DNA of 64,000 nt from Massiliimalia massiliensis (GTDB taxonomy: Bacteria; Bacillota; Clostridia; Oscillospirales; Ruminococcaceae). Below, one piece after another: positions 46,304-53,862 of the stretch. Position numbers and translations under genes: made by a program. The notes under the pieces are model-generated. The model was not told the DNA's origin. It ran no database searches and worked only from the letters and a program-made list of their open reading frames with translations. The DNA lies in the NCBI RefSeq assembly GCF_900155615.1, contig NZ_FUHT01000002.1, forward strand, positions 62,001 to 126,000, written 5' to 3'. Numbering within the stretch: position 1 is the first letter of the stretch; the number at the start of each line of letters is the position of its first letter.

Positions 46304-47389
46304 ATGAGCAGAGTTTATAACTTTAGTGCAGGGCCTTCTATGCTCCCTGAAGCAGTGTTGAAGAAAGCTGCTGCGGAAATGCTGGATTATAACGGCAGCG
46401 GACAGTCCGTTATGGAGATGTCTCACCGATCTAAAGTCTTCGAAGAGATTATCAATGGATGCGAATCCTTGTTAAGAGAAGTTTTAAGTATTCCAGAAAA
46501 TTATAAAGTATTATTTTTACAGGGCGGCGCTTCATCTCAATTTGCTATGATTCCGATGAATCTGATGAAAAAGCATCACAAGGCTGACTTTGTACTCACT
46601 GGCCAGTGGGCAAAAAAAGCTTACAGCGAAGCACAGAAATACGGCGAATGCAACGTTGTTGCTTCCAGTGCTGACAAAACCTTCAGCTACATACCAAAGC
46701 TCGACCCATCCACCTTCAGCAAGGACGCGGATTATTTCTATATCTGCATGAATAACACAATTTACGGCACCCACTATAATGAACTGCCGGATACCGGTGA
46801 TATCCCGCTGGTAGCGGATATCAGCTCCTGCATCCTGTCTGAACCGATTGATGTTTCCAAATTCGGCCTGCTCTTTGCAGGCGCTCAGAAAAACATGGGT
46901 CCAGCAGGCTTGACAGTTGTGATTATCCGCGAGGATCTGATTCAGGGTGTAGATGAAAAGGTTCCGACCATGTTTGATTACTCAATCCATGTGAAAAACG
47001 GTTCCATGTACAATACCCCGCCATGTTACTCTATCTACATGTGCAAACTGGTGCTGGAATGGATTCAAAACGAAATCGGCGGCATTGAAAAGATGCACGA
47101 GCTCAACCAGAAAAAGGCAAAGCTGCTTTACGATTTCTTGGATCAGTCCAAACTCTTTAAAGGCACTGTAGAACCAGACTCCCGTTCCCTGATGAACGTA
47201 CCGTTTGTCACCGGCAATGAAGAACTGGATAAGAAATTTATTAAGGAATCAATCGAAGCTGGGTTTGTTAACCTCAAAGGTCACCGGACTGTCGGCGGCA
47301 TGAGAGCTTCTATCTACAATGCAATGCCGATCGAAGGTGTCGAAAAGCTGATTGCATTTATGAAAAAATTCGAAGCTGAAAACCAATAA
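46304..47389 (+). CDS. serC: Phosphoserine aminotransferase
   Basis: 361 residues, PLP-dependent class V aminotransferase. Signatures are YNFSAGPSMLPEAVL, the HRSKVFEEI segment, LQGGASSQF, and the PLP-lysine in FAGAQKNMGPAGL. It makes 3-phosphoserine from 3-phosphohydroxypyruvate and glutamate. The ATG at 46304 has GGAGG at 7 bases; a longer frame upstream is not homologous. It heads a serC-serA unit. Confidence 0.95.
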   Translation: MSRVYNFSAGPSMLPEAVLKKAAAEMLDYNGSGQSVMEMSHRSKVFEEIINGCESLLREVLSIPENYKVLFLQGGASSQFAMIPMNLMKKHHKADFVLTGQWAKKAYSEAQKYGECNVVASSADKTFSYIPKLDPSTFSKDADYFYICMNNTIYGTHYNELPDTGDIPLVADISSCILSEPIDVSKFGLLFAGAQKNMGPAGLTVVIIREDLIQGVDEKVPTMFDYSIHVKNGSMYNTPPCYSIYMCKLVLEWIQNEIGGIEKMHELNQKKAKLLYDFLDQSKLFKGTVEPDSRSLMNVPFVTGNEELDKKFIKESIEAGFVNLKGHRTVGGMRASIYNAMPIEGVEKLIAFMKKFEAENQ

Positions 47390-47405
47390 CAGCGATATCC
47401 GCCTG

Positions 47406-47424
47406 CCCCACCGTTTTGGTGGGG
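47406..47424 (+). terminator. Hairpin between serC and serA
   Basis: CCCCACC and GGTGGGG form a 7-bp GC stem with a 5-base loop, followed after some bases by ATTTTTATTG. It is a weak terminator or attenuator that may lower serA expression. Confidence 0.55.
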
Positions 47425-47465
47425 TATGTAATTTTTATTGATGAACGATAAAGGAGTTGTTTTTC

Positions 47466-48629
47466 ATGTTTCAGATCAAATTACTGAATAAAATTTCCCC
47501 CGCCGGATTAGAAAATTTCGACCGTAATATTTATACCTATTCGGACGACATCGAAAGCCCTGATGCAATTATGGTTCGCAGCGCCTCCATGCATGAAATG
47601 GAGCTGCCGAAGAGCGTGAAAGCTATTGCAAGGGCAGGCGCTGGGGTTAATAATATTCCCTGCGAACAGTGTGCGGAAAACGGTGTGGTTGTATTCAATA
47701 CACCAGGGGCAAACGCAAACGCGGTAAAGGAGCTGGTACTGCTCGGCCTTCTGATTTCCTCCAGAAAGGTTGCTCCGTCTATGGATTGGATCAAAACCCT
47801 CAAAGGTCAGGGCGACCAGGTTTCCAAGCTGGTAGAAAAGGGAAAAGGACAGTTTGTCGGCCCAGAAATTTCCGGTAAAAAGCTGGGAGTCATCGGGCTT
47901 GGCGCGATCGGCGTCCTTGTTTCAAACGCTGCAGCGGCACTGGGTATGAAGGTATACGGCTATGACCCATACCTGAATGTTGACGCCGCTTGGCAGCTAT
48001 CCCACAAAATCCAGCATGCTACCAACCTGAAGGAAATTTATGAAAACTGCGATTATATCACAGTTCATGTCCCCTGCAACAACGAAACCAAAGGGATGAT
48101 TAACTCTGAATCCATCGCCATGATGAAAAACGGCGTGCATATTTTAAACTTTGCCCGCGGCGAGTTAGTTGACAGCGCAGATATTTTGGCCGCACTGGAC
48201 GAGAAAAAGGTCTCCTGCTATGTGACCGACTTTGTCACCGACGAACAGATCGGCCATGCCGGTGTCGTCGCATTCCCGCATCTGGGCGCTTCTACTCCGG
48301 AATCAGAGGATAACTGCGCAAGAATGGCAGCTCTGGAATTAATTGATTATCTCGAAAATGGAAATATCAAGAATTCCGTCAATATGCCGGCCGCTTCGAT
48401 GCCAAAGAGCAGCAACAAACGAATCTGTGTGATTCATAAGAATAAAACCGCTATGGTTTCCAAGATTACCACTGCTGTGTCAGACTCGAACATGAATATT
48501 GAAAACATGGTGAACGCTTCCAAAAAGGAAATTGCCTATACTATGCTTGATGTGACAGGAGATGTTTCCGACAGTATTATCACAAGCCTGGAAGCAGTAG
48601 ACGGCATCATCAAAGTACGTGTTATCTAG
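47466..48629 (+). CDS. serA: D-3-phosphoglycerate dehydrogenase
   Basis: 387 residues. The NAD-binding motif is GLGAIGVLVSNAAAALG. The substrate/catalytic segments are RAGAGVNNIP, NFARGELVD and the Glu/His pair in DEQIGH ... FPHLGAS. A C-terminal ACT domain (from about 315, RICVIHKNKTAMVSKI) suggests serine feedback control. It catalyses the first step of serine synthesis. The ATG at 47466 has AAAGGAG at 9 bases. serB is not visible here. Confidence 0.94.
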   Translation: MFQIKLLNKISPAGLENFDRNIYTYSDDIESPDAIMVRSASMHEMELPKSVKAIARAGAGVNNIPCEQCAENGVVVFNTPGANANAVKELVLLGLLISSRKVAPSMDWIKTLKGQGDQVSKLVEKGKGQFVGPEISGKKLGVIGLGAIGVLVSNAAAALGMKVYGYDPYLNVDAAWQLSHKIQHATNLKEIYENCDYITVHVPCNNETKGMINSESIAMMKNGVHILNFARGELVDSADILAALDEKKVSCYVTDFVTDEQIGHAGVVAFPHLGASTPESEDNCARMAALELIDYLENGNIKNSVNMPAASMPKSSNKRICVIHKNKTAMVSKITTAVSDSNMNIENMVNASKKEIAYTMLDVTGDVSDSIITSLEAVDGIIKVRVI

Positions 48630-48640
48630 TTTAACCAAAT

Positions 48641-48679
48641 AAAAAGGCAGGATACAGAAATTCTGTATCCTGCCTTTTT
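48641..48679. terminator. Bidirectional terminator serA / ABC exporter
   Basis: A 19-bp perfect inverted repeat (48641-48659 with 48661-48679), with A- and T-rich arms serving both convergent genes. Confidence 0.92.
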
Positions 48680-48718
48680 ATTTTTTATTAATAGCGGTCA
48701 AATGTTAAACTGATCTTT

Positions 48719-50458
48719 TTAAATATCTTCCTGACCCACAAACTGATAGCGGTACAGCTCCGCATAGATACCGTCCAGGTCTAAAAGCTGCTGATGTGAG
48801 CCCTGTTCCGCGATTCCTTCATCCGTCAGCACCACAATTTCATCCGCATTTTTAATGGTAGAAAGACGATGTGCAACAATAATGGACGTACGCCCCCTGG
48901 AGAGTTCCTCCAGTGAACGCTGGATGTGCAGCTCTGTCGCATTGTCCAGCGCGGAGGTCGCCTCATCCAGAATCAGGATCGGCGGATTTTTCAGAAATGC
49001 CCGCGCAATGGAAACTCTCTGCTTCTGCCCGCCGGACAGCCGTACACCGCGTTCCCCAATATAGGTGTCGTATCCATCCTCCATTCCCAGGATGAATTCA
49101 TGGATATTCGCCCTTTTTGCGGCTTCTATGATCTCTTCCTCTGTAGCCTCAAGATTCCCATAGGCGATATTGTCCCGGATTGTGCCAGTGAAAAGGAAAA
49201 CATCCTGTGCAACAATCCCAATATTTTTCCGCAGGGATTCCCGGGTCAGCTTGGTGATGTCCTTGCCGTCGATTATAATTTTTCCGGCAGTCAGGTCATA
49301 AAACCTCGGAATCAGATGACAGAGCGTCGTTTTTCCGCCGCCTGACGGTCCGACCAGCGCTACCGTTGTCCCCTGCTTAATATGCAGGGAGAGGTCTTTA
49401 ATAATTAGGTCGTCCTGTCCCGCTCTATCATTTTCATAGCTAAAGCTGACATGGTCAAACCGGATATCGCCCTTTAATATTCCCGCTTCCTGTGCATCTG
49501 GCTCCTCCGGTTCTTCCTCCTCAGCCATAATTTCTTCAAACCGTTCAAAACCGGTCATCCCGTTCTGGTACTGCTCCACAAAGTTGACCAGCCGCTTAAT
49601 CGGGTCTAGGAACATGCTGATATAAAGGATGTACATGGTAAATTCTCCGGCATCGATAATCCCTTTAAAGAAGAACAATCCTCCTGCAATCAACACAACT
49701 GCGTATAGCAGATCAGTGAAAAGTCCCATACCGGAATAAAAATATCCCATTGCTTTATAGGCCATAGAACGCGCCTTTTCAAAGCATCGGTTATAGAAAT
49801 TAAATTTTTCCTGCTCATGGCCGCCGCTGGTATAGGCCCGTGAGACCCTCACTCCCGCAATGGAGTTTTCCAGGTTGGCGTTAACCTCTGCGATTTCCTC
49901 ACGGCTTTTGCGGAACGCCACATTCATCATTCCGCGCATCTTGACGCTGAAAATAACTCCCAGTGGGAGCACAGCATAGATAATCAGGGTCAGCGGAACG
50001 TTGATGGTACACAGGATAATAAACGCACCGATCAGGAGAATAATGGAAAGGAATAAATCCTCCGGCCCATGATGCGCAAGCTCGGAAATATCCATCAGGT
50101 CATTCATGATCCGGGACATAATAGTTCCGGTTTTATTTTTATCGAAAAAGGAAAACGGCAGGCGCTGCAATTTATGGAAAATATCCCGGCGCATATCCGC
50201 CTGCATCCGCACCCCCACAACGTGCCCATAATATTGAATAAAATAGCTCAGTCCCGCTTTTGCAATATAAATCAAGATCAGGATCACCGACCACCAGACC
50301 AGTTGATTCAACAACTGGTTCGGCACATAGTCGTTGATGATATTTTTTGCGATCATCGGATAAAATAGATTGCAGGCCGCGACAATAAAAGCACAAACCA
50401 TATCCAGAATGAACAGCTTGATATGCGGCCGGTAATAGCGAATGAAGTCCCGTATCAT
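48719..50458 (-). CDS. ABC exporter, fused membrane and ATPase domains
   Basis: 579 residues: six-TM ABC type IV exporter domain (about 15-320), then an ATPase with Walker A GPSGGGKTT, Q-loop VAQDVFLF, signature LSGGQKQRVSIARA, Walker B ILILDEATSALD and H-loop VAHR. A very acidic linker (EEEEPEEPDAQEAG) separates them. This is the MsbA/BmrA-like family; substrates may be lipids, peptides or drugs. A single half-transporter gene suggests a homodimer. The ATG at 50456-50458 follows AAGGTGA; the upstream extension has no SD. Confidence 0.92.
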   Translation of the reverse strand: MIRDFIRYYRPHIKLFILDMVCAFIVAACNLFYPMIAKNIINDYVPNQLLNQLVWWSVILILIYIAKAGLSYFIQYYGHVVGVRMQADMRRDIFHKLQRLPFSFFDKNKTGTIMSRIMNDLMDISELAHHGPEDLFLSIILLIGAFIILCTINVPLTLIIYAVLPLGVIFSVKMRGMMNVAFRKSREEIAEVNANLENSIAGVRVSRAYTSGGHEQEKFNFYNRCFEKARSMAYKAMGYFYSGMGLFTDLLYAVVLIAGGLFFFKGIIDAGEFTMYILYISMFLDPIKRLVNFVEQYQNGMTGFERFEEIMAEEEEPEEPDAQEAGILKGDIRFDHVSFSYENDRAGQDDLIIKDLSLHIKQGTTVALVGPSGGGKTTLCHLIPRFYDLTAGKIIIDGKDITKLTRESLRKNIGIVAQDVFLFTGTIRDNIAYGNLEATEEEIIEAAKRANIHEFILGMEDGYDTYIGERGVRLSGGQKQRVSIARAFLKNPPILILDEATSALDNATELHIQRSLEELSRGRTSIIVAHRLSTIKNADEIVVLTDEGIAEQGSHQQLLDLDGIYAELYRYQFVGQEDI

Positions 50459-50595
50459 AAAAATCACCTTGCCTTTGTCCGATAAAGGCTTCCTTTCCAG
50501 CGTAAAATTTCCGTTTTTACGCAAACCTTTCTTAAAATGTTTTGAATCTTGTCCAATGGTGCTGCCCACAGAATTGCCGGCAGGTCATCCTTGTT

Positions 50596-50961
50596 TTATT
50601 CTTTTTCGTTCTCCTCCATGGCATCTACCATGACAATTTTAACCTTCTTCTGCAGCTTTAATGCGCGGAGCAGAACATCCCGCGTCCCCTTTGAGCGGTA
50701 GTCCCAAACCGCTACCAGCATATCACAGTAGTCTGCAATTTCCTGGTTGCGCTGAAAGGGCGCAGTTCTTCCAAAGGAGTGGTAGTCTGGTAAAAATTCT
50801 TTCATCGGCACCGACAGCCGGCTTGCTATATCCCTTGCGATGGTATCTACACCGGACGCGCCGCCCGAAACAATCTCTGAACAGTTATCCGGAATTTGTT
50901 GTAAAATTCGTCCAAGGTCTATTTCCCTGATCGATCTGCTTCCGACTACTGCAACTCTCAT
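50596..50961 (-). CDS. SLOG-domain (YspA/DprA-like) protein
   Basis: 121 residues, Rossmann-like SLOG domain: MRVAVVGSRSI, VSGGASGVDTIARDIA, and AVWDYRSKGTRD, the nucleotide-phosphate-binding pattern of YspA/LOG/DprA relatives. It probably binds a nucleotide-derived ligand; the small stand-alone form is uncharacterised. ATG at 50959-50961 follows GAAGGAG. It has its own promoter and is divergent from spoIVB. Confidence 0.8.
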   Translation of the reverse strand: MRVAVVGSRSIREIDLGRILQQIPDNCSEIVSGGASGVDTIARDIASRLSVPMKEFLPDYHSFGRTAPFQRNQEIADYCDMLVAVWDYRSKGTRDVLLRALKLQKKVKIVMVDAMEENEKE

Positions 50962-50992
50962 AAAAAGCTCCTTCATGATTCGATACTCTTTT

Positions 50993-51021
50993 AGTATAAC
51001 TGATTCTTTAAAAAATGTAAA
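50993..51021 (-). promoter_or_regulatory. Promoter of the SLOG gene
   Basis: On the minus strand TTTACA (51016-51021), a 17-base spacer and TATACT (50993-50998). Confidence 0.65.
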
Positions 51022-51131
51022 TCCTTCCATCACTGGAAGATTTCTTTCGCCTCTTTTTCCCACAAGTAAAGAAAATCTCAATGTGAATGATAAGAGTAAG
51101 AATGATTTTCAAATGAAAAGAGGATTTATCT

Positions 51132-52337
51132 ATGCGTAAACTGATTCATAAAATAACAGCCGCTCTGACCTGCCTGTCTATCGCGCTGTTTGCAGAAATT
51201 GCCTATCTGGATGAATTCCTTCCAGACCGGTACCATACTGAGGATTCCGCCGCCTTTTCCTTAGCTCAGCAGTATCTCTCTACCTCTCATACCGGTGGAA
51301 ACGCCTCTGCTGTTTCAGGTACATCCGGCGCTCAATCTGTTTCTGTTGACCTGTTCGGGCTGATTCCCATTAAAACTGTATCCGTCTCTCAGACTGAGGC
51401 GCCTAACCTCATCGCCTCCGGCGATACCTTTGGCGTCAAAATGTTTACAGCAGGTGCGATAATCGTAGGATTTGCTGATGTCGAAGGAGAAAACGGGAAA
51501 AGATGTCCCGGAAAAGAGGCTGGGCTGAAAACCGGGGACATTATTTTAAGCGTCAATCATAAAAAAATTTCCTATAATGAAGAAGTTGCCCTGATTATCA
51601 AGGAAAGCGGAGGACAACCTGTCGTCATTGAAGCCGAACGCAACGGGAAAAAGATGGATTTCACCGTAAGTCCCATAAAATCCAAGTCCGACGGCAGCTA
51701 CAAGGGCGGTATTTGGGTGCGGGACAGCGCGGCTGGAATTGGCACCATCACCTTTATCAACCCGGAAACGGGCGTTTTCGGCGGCCTGGGACATGCCATC
51801 TGCGACGTTGATACCGGACAGATTATGCCCGTCGGTTCCGGAGAGGTCTGCGACGTTACCATCAACAGCATTAAAAAAGGTTCCTCCGGAAATCCCGGAG
51901 AGCTCATGGGCGTTTTTACTACCGGTGAATCCATCGGTACGATTAATACGAATAACGAAACCGGTATTTATGGTTCCCTTTTTCAGAAGGATTTTTCTGA
52001 AAAAACCTATCCAATGGCTTTTCAACAGGAGGTAAAGAAAGGAAAGGCAACCATTCTCTGTAATTTTCAGGGCAATACACCAGTTGAATATGAAATTGAA
52101 ATTACGGATATTGACTACCGGGAGGAAAATAAGGTCAAAAATATGGTTATTAAAGTTACCGATCCAGATTTGATCTCTTTGTCCGGCGGCATTGTGCAGG
52201 GCATGAGCGGCACTCCTATTATACAAAACGGCAAACTGGTTGGTGCGGTGACCCATGTGTTTGTCAACGATCCAACCTCCGGTTACGGCATTTTTGCAGA
52301 AAATATGTATAACCAGAGTAAAAACGTCGCTTCCTAA
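51132..52337 (+). CDS. spoIVB: SpoIVB peptidase (S55)
   Basis: 401 residues. An N-terminal signal/TM (about 8-26) is followed by a PDZ domain (CPGKEAGLKTGDIILSVN) and the S55 serine protease. Catalytic segments are GVFGGLGHAI (His) and QGMSGTPIIQNGKLVGAVTH (Ser). In B. subtilis it is secreted by the forespore and triggers pro-sigma-K processing. It lies directly upstream of spo0A, the conserved clostridial arrangement. The ATG follows AGAGGA. No convincing sigma-G promoter was found. Confidence 0.94.
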   Translation: MRKLIHKITAALTCLSIALFAEIAYLDEFLPDRYHTEDSAAFSLAQQYLSTSHTGGNASAVSGTSGAQSVSVDLFGLIPIKTVSVSQTEAPNLIASGDTFGVKMFTAGAIIVGFADVEGENGKRCPGKEAGLKTGDIILSVNHKKISYNEEVALIIKESGGQPVVIEAERNGKKMDFTVSPIKSKSDGSYKGGIWVRDSAAGIGTITFINPETGVFGGLGHAICDVDTGQIMPVGSGEVCDVTINSIKKGSSGNPGELMGVFTTGESIGTINTNNETGIYGSLFQKDFSEKTYPMAFQQEVKKGKATILCNFQGNTPVEYEIEITDIDYREENKVKNMVIKVTDPDLISLSGGIVQGMSGTPIIQNGKLVGAVTHVFVNDPTSGYGIFAENMYNQSKNVAS

Positions 52338-52457
52338 TAAAATAAACTTTTCGAAATTTTACAAATATCGTGCTTTTGTTCGGGAGAAATGCAAGAAAAA
52401 ATCTCTTTTTTCATTGGTTTATGGAAATTTATATCGGGAAAGCTCGAAAATTTCTTC

Positions 52458-52486
52458 TTGTGAGAATTGGAAAATTATGGTAAAAT
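52458..52486 (+). promoter_or_regulatory. Promoter of spo0A
   Basis: TTGTGA (52458-52463), a 17-base spacer and TAAAAT (52481-52486). Two sequences resembling degenerate 0A boxes (TTTCGAA near 52350, CTCGAAA near 52443) lie upstream in the 52338-52521 gap; these are tentative. Confidence 0.6.
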
Positions 52487-52521
52487 ATGGATATCAACAA
52501 CAGATAGGGGGATAATTCATC

Positions 52522-53292
52522 ATGAACCATAGAATTAAAGTATTATTAGGTGATGATTCGTTAAACTTTGGCATCAGTTGTGCCAAGATTCTGGAGGAAA
52601 GAAATTTTCATGTCAAAACGACGCCAAAAAACGGTATTGTTGTCTTGGAAGAAATCCATACCTTTGAGCCGGACATTGTCGTAATGGAATCAAACATGCA
52701 GCATATTGATTCCATTGGGATTATGAAAAGTGTAGATGCCGTAAAATTAGACCTTCCAAAATTTATCGTGATCGGTTCTTATGAAAACGTGCAGAGTCAG
52801 AAAGAAAACCTGCAAAACGGCGCTTATCAATATCTTAATCGCCCATTTAAAATCGGAGAACTGTGCGATGCCGTCTCCAATCTTGCTGTAAAACTGCGGC
52901 ATGACAGCGCTGTAAAGCCTGCTGCAGCACAAAATCCAGATTTGGAGATGATTGTCACTGATGTAATTCATCAAATCGGCGTCCCGGCGCATATTAAAGG
53001 CTATCATTACCTGCGGGAAGCGATCATCCTTTCTATCCAGGACAGTGAAATGATCAATTCTGTTACCAAATTGCTTTATCCCACTATCGCAAAGCAGTTT
53101 AAGACGACCTCTTCCAGAGTGGAACGCGCAATCCGTCATGGGATTGAAGTTGCCTGGGATCGCGGAGACGTCGACACCCTGAATTCATATTTTGGGTTCA
53201 CGATCCACAATGGCCGCGGAAAACCCACAAATTCAGAATTTATTGCAATGATTGCTGACCGCCTGAAGCTGCAGATGAAGAAGAACGCATAA
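52522..53292 (+). CDS. spo0A: Spo0A, stage 0 sporulation regulator with altered receiver
   Basis: 256 residues: N-terminal receiver-like domain and the characteristic Spo0A DNA-binding domain (GVPAHIKGYHYLREAI ... SSRVERAIRHGIEVAW ... NSEFIAMIADRL), which is well conserved. The receiver keeps the acidic pair D11/D12 but the phospho-acceptor position is Glu56 (VVMESNMQH in place of V-LD-IMPH). The conserved Lys is Arg107 and the Thr is lost. This suggests a phosphorylation-independent or differently regulated Spo0A. It is transcribed with or just after spoIVB and ends at a very strong terminator. Confidence 0.93.
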   Translation: MNHRIKVLLGDDSLNFGISCAKILEERNFHVKTTPKNGIVVLEEIHTFEPDIVVMESNMQHIDSIGIMKSVDAVKLDLPKFIVIGSYENVQSQKENLQNGAYQYLNRPFKIGELCDAVSNLAVKLRHDSAVKPAAAQNPDLEMIVTDVIHQIGVPAHIKGYHYLREAIILSIQDSEMINSVTKLLYPTIAKQFKTTSSRVERAIRHGIEVAWDRGDVDTLNSYFGFTIHNGRGKPTNSEFIAMIADRLKLQMKKNA

Positions 53293-53337
53293 AAATACTA
53301 CCTATAGGGGAAAACAAAAACCCATTTTTCCATCTCA

Positions 53338-53384
53338 ATAATAGAAACGGCCCCGCGGATGATCCGCGGGGCCGTTTCTATTAT
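53338..53384. terminator. Bidirectional terminator spo0A / dtd
   Basis: A 23-bp perfect stem (53338-53360 with 53362-53384), GC-rich in the centre with A/T-rich ends. Confidence 0.92.
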
Positions 53385-53392
53385 ACGGTTTT

Positions 53393-53851
53393 TTATTTTC
53401 CAAGCTCCTTCGTATCAAGGATCACTGTAACCGGCCCGTCTGCGGTCATCGAAATGTCCATATGTGCCCCGAATACGCCTGTTACCAGCCTTTTCGGCCC
53501 TTCCTTTTGCAGACATTCAAGAAAATACCGATAAAGCCTCGCCGCCTTATCAGGCGCGGCGGCATTGGCATAAAAGGGCCGCCTTCCATGACTGCAGTCC
53601 GCGCCAAGGGTAAAGTTGGAAACTACCAGGATTTCTCCTTCCACATCCTGAAGGGAAAGGTTCTGTTTTCCGTTGCAATCAGAAAAAATCCGCAAGCCAA
53701 TAATTTTTTTTGCCAGGAATTCAGCCTGTGGTTCTTCGTCGCCTTCCATCACGCCCAGCAGAACCATAAGCCCCTGTCCAATCGTTCCATTGGAATACTC
53801 CCCGTTAATAGTAATCTCTGCCGAGGATACCCGTTGCAGTACAGCCTTCAA
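53393..53851 (-). CDS. dtd: D-aminoacyl-tRNA deacylase
   Basis: 152 residues. It hydrolyses D-aminoacyl-tRNA, notably D-Tyr-tRNA. Starts MKAVLQRVSSAEI; the catalytic-site motifs are VVSNFTLGADCSHGRRP (SQFTL in most bacteria; Asn here) and GVFGAHM followed by ADGPVTVIL, which contains the Gly-cis-Pro chirality filter. The start codon is TTG with AGGAGG at 7 bases. It follows rel by 11 bases, the usual rel-dtd pairing in Firmicutes. Confidence 0.93.
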   Translation of the reverse strand: MKAVLQRVSSAEITINGEYSNGTIGQGLMVLLGVMEGDEEPQAEFLAKKIIGLRIFSDCNGKQNLSLQDVEGEILVVSNFTLGADCSHGRRPFYANAAAPDKAARLYRYFLECLQKEGPKRLVTGVFGAHMDISMTADGPVTVILDTKELGK

Positions 53852-53862
53852 TGTTTCTCCTC

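Noticed and set aside
51073-51120. Sigma-G promoter for spoIVB
   Set aside because: A GAATG is present, but the spacing is about 20 and the -10 matches the consensus poorly.
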